64,000 nt of DNA from Cognatiluteimonas lumbrici (GCF_006476065.1 NZ_ML636798.1:1036906-1100905), one strand, 5' to 3'; counted from the stretch's first letter, positions 40,473 through 49,276 are shown. The notes: generated from the sequence alone by a model not told the origin. Numbers and translations: made by a program.

Positions 40473-40501
40473 ATATTAGGACTCCTAACCATAACCGTCA
40501 A
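40473..40501 (-). promoter_or_regulatory. Leaderless promoter and operator of the MarR-type gene
   Basis: On the minus strand, TTGACG (40501-40496), a 17-base spacer and TAATAT (40478-40473), then six bases to the ATG at 40466. A perfect 13-base palindrome, TTAGGA-C-TCCTAA (40476-40488), overlaps the spacer and -10. This is the position expected for an autorepressor site. Confidence 0.75.
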
Positions 40502-40525
40502 GCGATCCGCTCCACGCCGTCGATC

Positions 40526-40555
40526 TATCGCTTCATCCGCAGCAAGCGATATAAT
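40526..40555 (+). promoter_or_regulatory. ahcY promoter with inverted-repeat operator
   Basis: Perfect half-sites TATCGCTT (40526-40533) and AAGCGATA (40544-40551) are ten bases apart. The right half runs into a consensus -10 TATAAT (40550-40555), so a bound repressor would cover -35 to -10. The same arrangement precedes metK. Confidence 0.75.
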
Positions 40556-40564
40556 CCCCGACCC

Positions 40565-40636
40565 GCCGAGGGGCGCTGCGACCGTGGGATCCGCCACGGC
40601 CAGGCTCGGCGCGACTCCTGCTTCAACGGCGCCCGT
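40565..40636 (+). ncRNA. S-adenosylhomocysteine (SAH) riboswitch
   Basis: The segment carries the conserved blocks of the SAH riboswitch: GCCGAGGGGCGCTGCGACC at its start, CCAGGCTCGG in the middle (pairing with CCGAG), and CAACGGCGCCCG at the end (pairing with GGGCGC to form the pseudoknot-type core). It begins about ten bases after the TATAAT box and ends 50 bases before ahcY. In this family, SAH binding turns expression of recycling genes on. Confidence 0.93.
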
Positions 40637-40685
40637 TTGACCCGCCCGGGGGCCACCGCCCGCGGGCCCGACGAACGGAGCAGCC

Positions 40686-42128
40686 ATGAACGCACAACCC
40701 CGCAATTTCTCCCTGGACGGCGACTACAAGGTCGCCGACATCGGCCTCGCCGACTGGGGCCGCAAGGAGATCGACATCGCCGAGCACGAGATGCCCGGCC
40801 TGATGTCCATCCGCCGCAAGTACGCGCCGGACGCCCCGCTCAAGGGCGTGCGCGTGACCGGCTCGCTGCACATGACCATCCAGACCGCGGTGCTGATCGA
40901 GACGCTCAGGGACATCGGCGCCGACGTGCGCTGGGCCTCGTGCAACATCTTCTCGACCCAGGACCACGCCGCCGCGGCGATCGCCGCCAGCGGCACCCCG
41001 GTGTTCGCCTGGAAGGGCGAGACCCTGGAGGAGTACTGGGACTGCACCCTCGCGGCGCTGACCTTCACCCTGCCCGACGGCACCCTGACCGGCCCCGAGC
41101 TGGTGGTGGACGACGGCGGCGACGTCACCCTGCTGATCCACAAGGGCTACGAGCTCGAGCACGGCAGCAAGTGGGTGGACGAGAAGGCCTCCTCGCACGA
41201 GGAGCAGGTGATCAAGGACCTGCTCAAGCGCGTCGCGAAGGAGCGCCCGGGCTTCTGGAAGCGCGTGGTCGCCGACTGGAAGGGCGTCTCCGAGGAGACC
41301 ACCACCGGCGTGCACCGCCTCTACCAGCTCGCCGAGGCCGGCAAGCTGCTGGTGCCGGCGATCAACGTCAACGACTCGGTCACCAAGTCGAAGTTCGACA
41401 ACCTGTACGGCTGCCGCGAGTCGCTGGCCGACGGCCTCAAGCGCGCGATGGACGTGATGCTGGCCGGCAAGGTCGCGGTCGTGTGCGGCTACGGCGACGT
41501 CGGCAAGGGCTCGGCGCACTCGCTGCGGGCGTACGGCGCGCGCGTGATCGTCACCGAGATCGATCCGATCTGCGCGCTGCAGGCGGCGATGGAGGGCTTC
41601 GAGGTCGCCACCGTCGAGGACACCCTCGGCACCGCCGACATCTACGTCACCACCACCGGCAACAAGGACGTCATCCGCCTCGAGCACATGCAGGCGATGA
41701 AGAACCAGGCCATCGTCTGCAACATCGGCCACTTCGACAACGAGATCCAGGTGGACGCGCTGTACGCCTCCGGCGCCGAGCGCATCAACATCAAGCCGCA
41801 GGTGGACAAGTTCGTGTTCGGCCCGGACCGCGAGATCTTCCTGCTGGCCGAGGGCCGGCTGGTGAACCTGGGCTGCGCCACCGGCCACCCGAGCTTCGTG
41901 ATGTCGAACTCGTTCTCCAACCAGACCCTGGCGCAGATCGACCTGTGGGCCAACAAGGAGCTCTACGGCAAGGAGGTCTACCGCCTGCCCAAGCACCTGG
42001 ACGAGGAGGTGGCCCGGCTGCACCTGGAGAAGATCGGCGTGAAGCTGACCAGGCTGACCCGGGAGCAGGCGGAATACCTGGGCGTGCCGGTCGAAGGCCC
42101 GTACAAGGCCGACCACTACCGCTACTGA
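40686..42128 (+). CDS. ahcY: Adenosylhomocysteinase
   Basis: A 480-residue enzyme that hydrolyses S-adenosylhomocysteine to homocysteine and adenosine, removing the product inhibitor of methyltransferases. Signatures: [38 protein letters not shown], the NAD-binding [12 protein letters not shown] (~residues 265-277), and the C-terminal KADHYRY that closes the active site in tetramers. The length, with the extra ~40-residue insertion (~150-190), is typical of proteobacterial forms. It is preceded by an operator and a SAH riboswitch, and followed after 23 bases by metF, giving a homocysteine-methionine operon. Confidence 0.98.
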   Translation: MNAQPRNFSLDGDYKVADIGLADWGRKEIDIAEHEMPGLMSIRRKYAPDAPLKGVRVTGSLHMTIQTAVLIETLRDIGADVRWASCNIFSTQDHAAAAIAASGTPVFAWKGETLEEYWDCTLAALTFTLPDGTLTGPELVVDDGGDVTLLIHKGYELEHGSKWVDEKASSHEEQVIKDLLKRVAKERPGFWKRVVADWKGVSEETTTGVHRLYQLAEAGKLLVPAINVNDSVTKSKFDNLYGCRESLADGLKRAMDVMLAGKVAVVCGYGDVGKGSAHSLRAYGARVIVTEIDPICALQAAMEGFEVATVEDTLGTADIYVTTTGNKDVIRLEHMQAMKNQAIVCNIGHFDNEIQVDALYASGAERINIKPQVDKFVFGPDREIFLLAEGRLVNLGCATGHPSFVMSNSFSNQTLAQIDLWANKELYGKEVYRLPKHLDEEVARLHLEKIGVKLTRLTREQAEYLGVPVEGPYKADHYRY

Positions 42129-42151
42129 TCCGGGGACGGAAGGGGGAGCGC

Positions 42152-42982
42152 ATGGCCGGCGTGCCGCTGTCGTTCGAGTTCTATCCGCCGAAGACCGACG
42201 AACAGCGCGCGCAGCTCGACCGCACCGCGGCGAAGCTGCGCGCGCACGCGCCGGAATACGTCTCGTGCACCTTCGGCGCCGGCGGCTCGACCCTGTCGTA
42301 CACCCCGGACACGGTGCAGCGGCTGCGCGAACGGCACGAACTGGACGCCGCCCCGCACCTGAGCTGCATGGGCGGCAGCCGCGAGGAAATCCGCGCGCTG
42401 CTGGCCAAGTACCGCGACATGGGCTGCCGCCGGCTGGTGGCGCTGCGCGGCGACCTGCCCTCGGGCATGGCGCGCATGGGCGACCTGCGCAACGCCACCG
42501 ACCTGGTGGCGTTCATCCGCGCCGAGCACGGCGACTGGTTCCACGTCGAGGTCGGCTGCTATCCCGAGTGCCACCCGCAGGCCGAGGACGCGTTCGCCGA
42601 CCTGCGCCACTTCAAGGCCAAGGTGGACGCGGGCGCCGACGGCGCGATCACGCAGTACTTCTACAACGCCGACGCCTACTTCCGCTTCGTGGACGAGGCG
42701 CGCGCGCTCGGGGTCGAGGTGCCGATCGTGCCCGGGATCATGCCGATCTCGAACTTCACCCAGCTGCGCCGCTTCTCCGAAGCCTGCGGCGCCGAGATCC
42801 CGCGCTGGATCGCCAAGCGCATGCTGGCCTACGGCGACGACGCGGAGTCGATCCGCGCGTTCGCCGCCGAGTTCGTCGCCGCGATGTGCGAGCGGCTGGT
42901 CGCCGGCGGCGCCCCCGCCCTGCACTTCTACACGCTCAACCTCGCCAAACCGACACTGAACGTGTTGCGCAACATGCGCTGA
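42152..42982 (+). CDS. metF: 5,10-methylenetetrahydrofolate reductase
   Basis: A 276-residue flavoenzyme reducing methylene-THF to methyl-THF, the methyl donor for homocysteine remethylation. The N-terminal FEFYPPKT, FGAGGS, RGDLP, QYFYNADAYFRFVDEARALG, PGIMPI and LHFYTLN motifs are all typical, and the FAD-binding TIM barrel is complete. GGGGGAG eight bases before the ATG is a strong ribosome site. Co-transcription with ahcY puts it under the operator and riboswitch, so it responds to SAH. Confidence 0.97.
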   Translation: MAGVPLSFEFYPPKTDEQRAQLDRTAAKLRAHAPEYVSCTFGAGGSTLSYTPDTVQRLRERHELDAAPHLSCMGGSREEIRALLAKYRDMGCRRLVALRGDLPSGMARMGDLRNATDLVAFIRAEHGDWFHVEVGCYPECHPQAEDAFADLRHFKAKVDAGADGAITQYFYNADAYFRFVDEARALGVEVPIVPGIMPISNFTQLRRFSEACGAEIPRWIAKRMLAYGDDAESIRAFAAEFVAAMCERLVAGGAPALHFYTLNLAKPTLNVLRNMR

Positions 42983-43045
42983 GTTCAGCCCGCGGCAAGT
43001 TCCACGGGCGCCGGCGCACGCGGCCTGCACGCGGCGCCCCGGACC

Positions 43046-43672
43046 ATGCCCGCCATGAACAGGCATGCCCTCACCGCCGCCGCGCTGGCGGTCGCACTCC
43101 ACGCGGTTTCCGCCGTGGTTCCGGTCGCCCGTGCGGCCGACACCATCCAGCGCTGCGAGGCGGCGGACGGCACCGTGGGCTACACCGACAAGTCCTGCGC
43201 CGTGTTCGAGCAGCGCACCGTCGGCGTCAGCGCGATCGTCATCGACCGCCAGGCCGGCGGCACCCTGTCGGCCGCACCGGCGGCCAAGGCACCCCGCCAG
43301 GCGCGCATCGGCCGCAGGTCACCGGCCGCGGGCTGCGCGCGCACGCCCACCCAGTTGCAGATGGACCTGCGCGGCGCGCTCGCCCTGGGCGACGTCAACC
43401 GCGTGGCCGAGAGCTACCACTGGGTCGGCGTCTCCAGCGGCCAGGCGCGGAGCACCATGGACCGGCTCCAGGGCCTGGCCAGCCGCCCGGTGCTGGACAC
43501 CCAGTACTTCAACGGCGGCTTCGCTTCGGGCGGGCCGCTGCTCGCCACGTCCGCCGGGAGCACCGGGGGCGGCGCCGGCGTCCTGCAGCTGGTGCTGGGC
43601 GGGGACGGCAACGGGGCGGTGGTCGACTTCGATGTGCACCGCTACGCGGGCTGCTACTTCGTCTCGTTCTGA
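43046..43672 (+). CDS. Exported DUF4124-like small protein
   Basis: 208 residues with a Sec signal (cut near ARA-A). The N-terminal mature part (DTIQRCEAADGTVGYTDKSCA) is DUF4124-like, a short exported domain with two cysteines common in xanthomonads. The C-terminal half (CARTPTQLQMDLRGALALGDVNRVAESYHWVGVSS... to HRYAGCYFVSF) is homologous to the next gene, so the protein joins a DUF4124 head to that module. An alternative ATG is at 43055. The function is unknown. Confidence 0.82.
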   Translation: MPAMNRHALTAAALAVALHAVSAVVPVARAADTIQRCEAADGTVGYTDKSCAVFEQRTVGVSAIVIDRQAGGTLSAAPAAKAPRQARIGRRSPAAGCARTPTQLQMDLRGALALGDVNRVAESYHWVGVSSGQARSTMDRLQGLASRPVLDTQYFNGGFASGGPLLATSAGSTGGGAGVLQLVLGGDGNGAVVDFDVHRYAGCYFVSF

Positions 43673-43689
43673 TTCCGTATGCTCGCGGG

Positions 43690-44121
43690 ATGCGATGGCT
43701 CGCGGCTCTCGTCCTGCTTTGCGCCAGTGGCGTCGTCGCCGCGCAGGAGTTCGAACTGCGCCGGCACCGGAACGACTGCTCGCTGGACCCGGTCGAGCTG
43801 ATGTTCGAGCTGTCCTCCGCGATCGAGACGGGCGACGTCAACCGCCTCTCGGCGCTGTACGACTGGAACGGCATGGGCGACCGCGCCGGGCGCGCGGTGA
43901 TGGACCGGCTGGAGGCGATCGCGGGCCGGACCCTGGTGGACGTCGTTCCGGTCTACCCGCCCGACCCGCTCGACGCCGGTCTTCCTCCCTGGGAGATTCC
44001 GCTGTTCGACCGGCCGCCGACGGGGCTGCGGGTCGAGCAGGTCGTCCCCGGCTCCGCGTCCGCGGTCTCGACCACGTTCTCGATGCACCGGCGCCTGGGC
44101 TGCTGGTGGGTGTCGCTCTAG
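43690..44121 (+). CDS. Small exported protein, paralogue of the preceding C-terminal module
   Basis: 143 residues: a Sec signal (MRWLAALVLLCASGVVA-A) and one domain. Aligned by eye with the previous product, it repeats the order C-x-(3)-PxxL/V-x-L/M-x-GDVNRLSALYDWNGMG...MDRLEAIAGR and ends HRRLGCWWVSL versus HRYAGCYFVSF. It has lost the DUF4124 head. TATGCT (43678-43683) is six bases before the ATG, so the mRNA may be leaderless. The function is unknown. Confidence 0.8.
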   Translation: MRWLAALVLLCASGVVAAQEFELRRHRNDCSLDPVELMFELSSAIETGDVNRLSALYDWNGMGDRAGRAVMDRLEAIAGRTLVDVVPVYPPDPLDAGLPPWEIPLFDRPPTGLRVEQVVPGSASAVSTTFSMHRRLGCWWVSL

Positions 44122-45456
44122 CTAGCCGAAGGCCAGCGTCGCCACCACGCCCCGGTCCGGCCCCGGGCCCACGTGCACGCTCCAGCCGTACAGGTCGCAC
44201 AGCCGGCGCACGATGGACAGGCCGATGCCGCTGCCGTTGGAATGCCCGGCATGGCTGCCGCGGTAGCCGCGCTCGAACACGCGCACCGCTTCCTCGTCGG
44301 TGAGCCCGGGCCCGGTGTCGACGACCTCGACCGAATTGGGCGACAGGCGGACCACCACCTCGCCCTCGGGCGTGTACTTGACCGCGTTGCCGATCAGGTT
44401 GCCCAGCGCGACCGCGACCGCCGCCTCGGGCGCGTCCACGACCAGCCCGCGCTCGCCCTCCAGCCGCAGTTCCAGCGGCTTGCCGCCGAGCTGCGCGCGG
44501 TGCATGTCCAGCAACTGCTCGGCGATGCGGCCGACGTCGGCCGCGCCGTGGCCGCGTTCGTTGCGCGAGAGCAGCAGCAGCGCGCTGATCAGGTCGGTGC
44601 ACTGGCGCTCGGCGCGCTGGATCCGCTGCAGCCGCGCGCGCGACTTGTCGTCCAGGTCCGGGCGCGAGAGCAGCAGCTCGACCGCGCCCTTGATCACCGC
44701 CAGCGGCGTGCGCAGCTCGTGGCTGACGTCGGCATTGAACTCGCGGTCGCGCTGCACGACCTCGGTCAGGCGCGCGGCGTAGTCGTCCAGCGCGCTGGCG
44801 AGCTGGCCGACCTCGTCGTCGGGGAAGTGCTCGGCGAGGGCTTCTGGATGCGAGCTTCGCCCCGAGAGTTGCAGGCGCTCGGCCAGTTCCGACACGGGGC
44901 TCATCACGCGCGACGCGGCCCACCACCCCACCAGCAGCGACAGCGCGGTGAACACGAGCACGACGCCCATCAGCGCGTTGTTGAACTGGCGCTCGCCGCG
45001 CAAGGACTGCGTCATCTCGTAGGCGAGGAAGAACCAGGTGTCGGGGGTCTTGCGCACCGCCAGCTTGTACGAGAACGGCTTGCCGTTCTCGTCGATCCCG
45101 TTCATGCCGTAGATGCCGTCGGAGAGCTCCGCCCATTCCGGGAAGTCGCGCTGCAGGCGCTCGCTGTCGGGAGTGAGGACATAGCCGATCATCTGCTGCA
45201 CGGGCAGCGCCGGCTTGCTCTGCGGATCGGCGTAGTAGCGGCGCGCGAACTCGTCGATGTTCCGGTTCATCAGGTCTTCGATGAGCTGGTTCTCGACCCG
45301 GTTGCGCGCGTAGTTGGTGGCGAACGCCAGTGCCAGCGTCAGGCCGACGCCGAGGAGCACGTACGAAAGGATGATGCGGGTGCGCAGCCGCCTGCGGAAG
45401 CGCGTGGGGGGCTTGTGCGACGGGCGGACGCCGCCCTGCTGCTCAGCTTCCCGCAT
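44122..45456 (-). CDS. Sensor histidine kinase of an OmpR-type two-component system
   Basis: About 444 residues. There are two transmembrane helices (~30-50 and ~165-185 from this start) with a periplasmic sensing loop of about 110 residues between, then HAMP, a HisKA domain with phospho-acceptor FNADVSHELRTPLAVIKG, and a HATPase_c domain (NLIGNAVKYTPEG, DTGPGL, GSGIGLSIV). ATG 45456 is used (14-base overlap with the regulator); ATG 45486 is possible. The paired regulator is very like xanthomonad ColR/VgrR, so the kinase may be ColS/VgrS-like and sense metals, but the signal is not shown by the sequence. Confidence 0.9.
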   Translation of the reverse strand: MREAEQQGGVRPSHKPPTRFRRRLRTRIILSYVLLGVGLTLALAFATNYARNRVENQLIEDLMNRNIDEFARRYYADPQSKPALPVQQMIGYVLTPDSERLQRDFPEWAELSDGIYGMNGIDENGKPFSYKLAVRKTPDTWFFLAYEMTQSLRGERQFNNALMGVVLVFTALSLLVGWWAASRVMSPVSELAERLQLSGRSSHPEALAEHFPDDEVGQLASALDDYAARLTEVVQRDREFNADVSHELRTPLAVIKGAVELLLSRPDLDDKSRARLQRIQRAERQCTDLISALLLLSRNERGHGAADVGRIAEQLLDMHRAQLGGKPLELRLEGERGLVVDAPEAAVAVALGNLIGNAVKYTPEGEVVVRLSPNSVEVVDTGPGLTDEEAVRVFERGYRGSHAGHSNGSGIGLSIVRRLCDLYGWSVHVGPGPDRGVVATLAFG

Positions 45457-46126
45457 CGGGAGCGGCGATCCGGTAACCGATGCCATGGCGGGTCTGGATC
45501 AGCTGCGAGTCGAACGGCTTGTCGATCACCGCGCGCAGGCCGTGGATGTGCACGCGCAGCGAGTCCGAGTCGGGCAGCTCCTCGCCCCAGACGCGGGTCT
45601 CGAGGTCCTGGCGGGTGACCACCGCCGGCGAGGCCTCCATCAGCGCCTGCAGGATCTTGAGCGCGGTCGGGTTGAGCTGCAGCAGCTTGCCGCCGCGGCG
45701 CACCTCGAGCGTGTCGAGGTTGTACTCGAGGTCGCCCACGTTCAGCACCCGGGTCTGCGCGCTGCGGCCGCGCCGCGCCAGCGCGTTCAGGCGCACCTCG
45801 ACCTCCTGCAGCGCGAACGGCTTGATCAGGTAGTCGTCGGCGCCGGAGTCGAAGCCGGCCAGCTTGTTGTCCAGCGAGTCGCGCGCGGTCAGCATCAGCA
45901 CCGGCGTCTGCTTGCGCGCCTCGTTGCGCAGCTTCCGGCAGACTTCCAGCCCGTCCATGCCGGGCAGGTTCAGGTCCAGCACCACGGCATCGAAGTCGTG
46001 CACCACCGCCAGGTGCAGGCCGGTGACGCCATCGGCGGCGAAATCCACCGTGTGGCCCCGGTCCTCCAGGTAGTCGCCGAGGTTGGCGGCGATGTCGGTG
46101 TTGTCTTCGATCACCAGGATGCGCAT
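45443..46126 (-). CDS. OmpR/PhoB-family response regulator
   Basis: 227 residues. The receiver domain has the acidic pocket EDN, the phospho-acceptor Asp in LDLNLPGMDG (~residue 51), T in MLTARD and K in LIKPF. A C-terminal winged helix (~130-225) ends in RTRHGIGYRI-like strands. Frames remain open upstream, but MRILVIEDN at 46126 with AAGGA seven bases before is the real start. The sequence strongly resembles ColR/VgrR of xanthomonads (inference). It overlaps its kinase gene by 14 bases. A terminator-like hairpin lies 75 bases before the start. Confidence 0.93.
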   Translation of the reverse strand: MRILVIEDNTDIAANLGDYLEDRGHTVDFAADGVTGLHLAVVHDFDAVVLDLNLPGMDGLEVCRKLRNEARKQTPVLMLTARDSLDNKLAGFDSGADDYLIKPFALQEVEVRLNALARRGRSAQTRVLNVGDLEYNLDTLEVRRGGKLLQLNPTALKILQALMEASPAVVTRQDLETRVWGEELPDSDSLRVHIHGLRAVIDKPFDSQLIQTRHGIGYRIAAPDAGS

Positions 46127-46199
46127 CTGGATTCCTTCTGTCGGGCGCCTCGCAAGGCCTCCCTCGATTCTTGCACACGCGCCGGTGAACGGCCGCACG

Positions 46200-46236
46200 C
46201 AAACAAAGGCCCGGACGCGGCTCCCGCGCCCGGGCC
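46200..46236 (-). terminator. Terminator or attenuator upstream of the response regulator
   Basis: On the minus strand, GGCCCGGGCGCGG and CCGCGTCCGGGCC form a strong stem around a short GAG loop, followed by TTTGTTTG. It is downstream of the rimK-like gene and 75 bases before the regulator. It either ends the rimK transcript or attenuates readthrough into the two-component genes. Confidence 0.7.
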
Positions 46237-46345
46237 AAGCATTGCCCCGATTTACCGAAATCTGCGTCGCCGGACAGCGGCACTGACGAGTGTGTCGAGC
46301 TGGAAGAGCAGGTCTGCGGTCCGGACAAGGCTACCGGCGAATCGA

Positions 46346-46398
46346 TTAAACGACCGTTAAAGCCGATGTTAAATTTTCGTAAAACAGCCCCCCCCCCC
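46346..46398. repeat. Phased TTAAA repeats and an 11-base C tract
   Basis: Three direct TTAAA copies start at 46346, 46357 and 46369 (11 and 12 bases apart, one helical turn), followed at 46388-46398 by eleven C in a row. The region is A/T-rich in a GC-rich genome and lies between the rimK-like gene and the two-component operon. Direct TTAAA repeats on one helix face suit an OmpR/PhoB-type regulator. Confidence 0.55.
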
Positions 46399-46408
46399 GA
46401 TGGCGTTC

Positions 46409-47308
46409 TCACGCAGCCTTGCGACGGCGCGGCCGCGGATGCCCGGCCACGGCGAAATCGATCACCGCGCCGGCGATGTCCAGGCCGCTCGCCTCCTCGA
46501 TCCCCTCCAGCCCCGGCGAGGCGTTGACCTCGAGCACCAGCGGCCCGCGCCGGGAGCGGATCAGGTCCACCCCGGCCACGCCCAGCCCCACCAGCCGGGC
46601 GGCGCGGACCGCGACCGCCTGCTCCGCGCCCGTCGGCCGGACCGGCTGCGCGCTGCCGCCGCGATGCAGGTTGGCGCGGAACTCGCCCTCGGGCGCCTGC
46701 CGGCGCATGGCCGCGACCACCCGGTCGCCGACCACGAAGCAGCGCAGGTCGGCGCCCTCGGCCTCGCCGATGAACTCCTGCACCAGGAAGTTCGCGTACA
46801 GCCCGCGCAGGGCCTCGATCATGCCGCGCGAGGCCGCGAGCTTCTCCGCCAGCATGACGCCGTTGCCCTGCGCGCCCTCGACCAGCTTGATCACGTGCGG
46901 CGGCGGCCCGAGCAGCGACAGCAGGTCGGCGGTGTCGTCCGGGCTGTCGCCGAACACGGTGGCCGGCAGGCCGATACCGTGCGCGGCCAGCAGCTGGTGG
47001 CAGCGCAGCTTGTCGCGCGCGCACAGCACCGCGTCGGACGGGTTCGGGGTGTGGCTGCCGAGCAGCTCGAACTGGCGCAGCACCGCGGTGCCGTAGCGGG
47101 TGATCGAGGCGCCGATGCGCGGCACCACCACGTCGTAGTCGCACACCGGGCGGCCCTTGTAGCGGAGCCCGAAGCCGTCCTCGCCGATGCGCAGGTAGCA
47201 GCGCAGCGGGTCGAGCACGCGCACGCTGTGGCCGCGCCCGCGCGCGGCCTCGACCAGCCGTCGGGTCGAGTACAGCCTGGTGTTGCGCGAAAGGATCGCG
47301 AGTTTCAT
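46409..47308 (-). CDS. rimK: RimK-family ATP-grasp ligase
   Basis: A 299-residue ATP-grasp enzyme like RimK, which adds glutamates to the C-terminus of ribosomal protein S6 (and can make poly-glutamate). Family motifs: [27 protein letters not shown]-type start, the [14 protein letters not shown] substrate loop, [15 protein letters not shown] (ATP lid), [18 protein letters not shown], and the metal-binding [12 protein letters not shown]. The length equals E. coli RimK (300). tRNA-Gly lies eight bases upstream on the same strand. The 3' side carries an unusual homopolymer tract. Confidence 0.92.
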   Translation of the reverse strand: MKLAILSRNTRLYSTRRLVEAARGRGHSVRVLDPLRCYLRIGEDGFGLRYKGRPVCDYDVVVPRIGASITRYGTAVLRQFELLGSHTPNPSDAVLCARDKLRCHQLLAAHGIGLPATVFGDSPDDTADLLSLLGPPPHVIKLVEGAQGNGVMLAEKLAASRGMIEALRGLYANFLVQEFIGEAEGADLRCFVVGDRVVAAMRRQAPEGEFRANLHRGGSAQPVRPTGAEQAVAVRAARLVGLGVAGVDLIRSRRGPLVLEVNASPGLEGIEEASGLDIAGAVIDFAVAGHPRPRRRKAA

Positions 47309-47316
47309 GTGGGGAA

Positions 47317-47390
47317 TGGAGCGGGCGAAGGGAATCGAACCCTCGTCAGTAGCTTGGGAAGCTACAGCTCTACCATTGAGCTACGCCCGC
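47317..47390 (-). tRNA. tRNA-Gly (anticodon CCC)
   Basis: On the minus strand the acceptor GCGGGCG pairs with CGCCCGC, followed by T and CCA. The anticodon stem GTAGC/GCTAC encloses TTCCCAA, giving anticodon CCC for glycine GGG, as in glyU of E. coli. The T-arm GGGTTCGATTCCC is intact. It lies directly before the rimK-like gene. Confidence 0.96.
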
Positions 47391-47428
47391 GCCGCCGGGA
47401 GATTCTATCCCAGCCGTTTCCTGCTGTG

Positions 47429-49276
47429 TCAGAAGCGGTTGCCGACGGTCACGAAGACGCTCGCGTCGTTGCCGCCCTCGTGGCTGAAGGTCGTGGTCAT
47501 GCCGACGTTCGCGTCCAGCCCCAGCACCTGCGTGCGTGCCCCCAGCACCAGGGTGCCGTAGCGCTCGTCGAAGGCATGCCCGGGCACCGCGTACGGCAGC
47601 GACCCCGGGATCGACTGCGCGCTGGCGAAGGCCTGCGCCGGCGCGTCCTCGAACTCGCGGTCCCAGGTCACGCGGCCGTAGGGGTGGATGCGCTCGGCCG
47701 GCGACCAGCTGAACTGCCAGCCGATGCTGCCGATGAGCGAGTCGTACTCCTGCTCCGGATAGGCCAGCGAAGTCGACAGCCCCGGCTCGGACTCGGCGAA
47801 GCCGTCGAGTTCGATCCGCTGCGCCAGCACCGAGGCCACCGGGCCGTGCACGAAGGCGCCGTCGCCGAAGTCCCAGCCCGCGCTGGCGCCGGCGGAGAGG
47901 TTGCTGCCGTCGGTCGAGCCGAGGTGGGTGCGGGTCGCCTGGCCGAGCTGCACTTCGCGCTCGGTGTCCACGTCCACGCGCGAATAGCTCAGCTGGCCGT
48001 TGGCCCAGAGGCTGCCGGAACGCCAGCCGAGGTAGCCGCCCAGGGTGGCATCGGCCTGCTCGAAGCTGCCGCGGCGCAGGCCCCAGTCCGATTCCTGGCG
48101 GCCGTAGCCGAGGAAGCCGCCGTAGACCAGGTTGCCGCTGCTGCGGTCCATGCCGAAGGTCAGCGCCGGGCCGATGCCGTCGAAGCTGTCGCCGTGGCCG
48201 TAGCGCAGCGAGTCGCCGCGCACGTCCGCCCACCAGCGCCAGCCGTCGCCCTGCGGGCGGGCCGCCAGGCGCGCGTCCACGCGTCCGGCGCGGGCGCGGC
48301 CGAGCGCGGACTCGACGTGCGGCAGCACCGCCATCTGGCGCGGGCCTTCGATCATCGAGACCGCCAGCTGCGCCATCATCGCGTGGGTGGCGGTGGTGGG
48401 GTGGATGCCGTCGGCGAACATCCAGGTGCTCCCGACCCCCGGGGTCACGTAGGAGCCCGGGTTGCAGAACAGGGCGCTGCCGCCGGCCGGTGCCGGCTGC
48501 ACCGCGCAGCCAGGGGTGGTCACGTTGGTGATGCCGTACGCGCCCGGGTTGGCGACCACCTCCTGCAGGAAGTGGAAGGTGTCCACCGGGATCACGCTCA
48601 GCCCCTGGCCGGCCAGGGCGCCGAACAGCGCCTCGTTGTAGGCCTGCGCGAGCGCCGTGGCCTGGGCCATGCCGAGCTCGCCGCCGGCGCGCGCCGCCGG
48701 GGTCAGGCCGATGTCCGGCATGTTGGCGACCAGCACGTAGCGCGCGCCGGCCCGCTGCAGCGCGTCGATCGCGCCGACCTCGGCGCCGATCGCGGTGCCG
48801 ATGATCGCCTGCGCCTGCGAGGGATCCGCCTGCACCTCGAACAGGTCGTTGGCGCCGGCCCAGACCGCGTACAGCGCGTTCGGGTCGGCGCTGCCGCCGG
48901 TGGCCGCGAGGTAGGCGCCGACCTGGGTCGCCAGCGACGGCGTCGGGCCGAGCGCCCCGGCCGTGTCCACGCCGGCGCGTGCGCCGCCGACCGCGTAGTT
49001 GGTGCCGCCGTCGCCGTCGGTCGAGGCATCTGTGCCGTAATAGGCGGCGAGGTACTCCGCCCAGACCAGGCCCGGGTTGGTGGTGAACTTGCCGATCAGG
49101 GCGCCGTCGGGACCGATCATCTGCACCAGCACCGGGCGGAAGTGGCCGCTGTCGGTGAGGCTGTCGCCGAAGAAGTACGTCTGCGAGAACGGCGAGTCCT
49201 GCGCCAGCGCGGGGGCCGCGGCGAGGGCCAGCGCGGCGGCGAGCAGGGTGCGGAGGGGCTTGCGGGACTGCGACAT
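47429..49276 (-). CDS. GDSL esterase autotransporter (EstA-like)
   Basis: A 615-residue type V secreted esterase. After the Sec signal (cut near ALA-Q), a GDSL hydrolase passenger (residues ~25-345) shows block I FFGDSLTDSG (Ser nucleophile), the oxyanion Asn in WAGANDL, and DGIHPT with the catalytic Asp and His. A C-terminal autotransporter barrel (~350-615) ends in ASVFVTVGNRF with terminal Phe. EstA of Pseudomonas remains surface-anchored and affects rhamnolipid and motility; that role is only analogous. GGAG six bases before ATG 49276 supports this start. ATG 49288 is possible. Confidence 0.94.
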   Translation of the reverse strand: MSQSRKPLRTLLAAALALAAAPALAQDSPFSQTYFFGDSLTDSGHFRPVLVQMIGPDGALIGKFTTNPGLVWAEYLAAYYGTDASTDGDGGTNYAVGGARAGVDTAGALGPTPSLATQVGAYLAATGGSADPNALYAVWAGANDLFEVQADPSQAQAIIGTAIGAEVGAIDALQRAGARYVLVANMPDIGLTPAARAGGELGMAQATALAQAYNEALFGALAGQGLSVIPVDTFHFLQEVVANPGAYGITNVTTPGCAVQPAPAGGSALFCNPGSYVTPGVGSTWMFADGIHPTTATHAMMAQLAVSMIEGPRQMAVLPHVESALGRARAGRVDARLAARPQGDGWRWWADVRGDSLRYGHGDSFDGIGPALTFGMDRSSGNLVYGGFLGYGRQESDWGLRRGSFEQADATLGGYLGWRSGSLWANGQLSYSRVDVDTEREVQLGQATRTHLGSTDGSNLSAGASAGWDFGDGAFVHGPVASVLAQRIELDGFAESEPGLSTSLAYPEQEYDSLIGSIGWQFSWSPAERIHPYGRVTWDREFEDAPAQAFASAQSIPGSLPYAVPGHAFDERYGTLVLGARTQVLGLDANVGMTTTFSHEGGNDASVFVTVGNRF

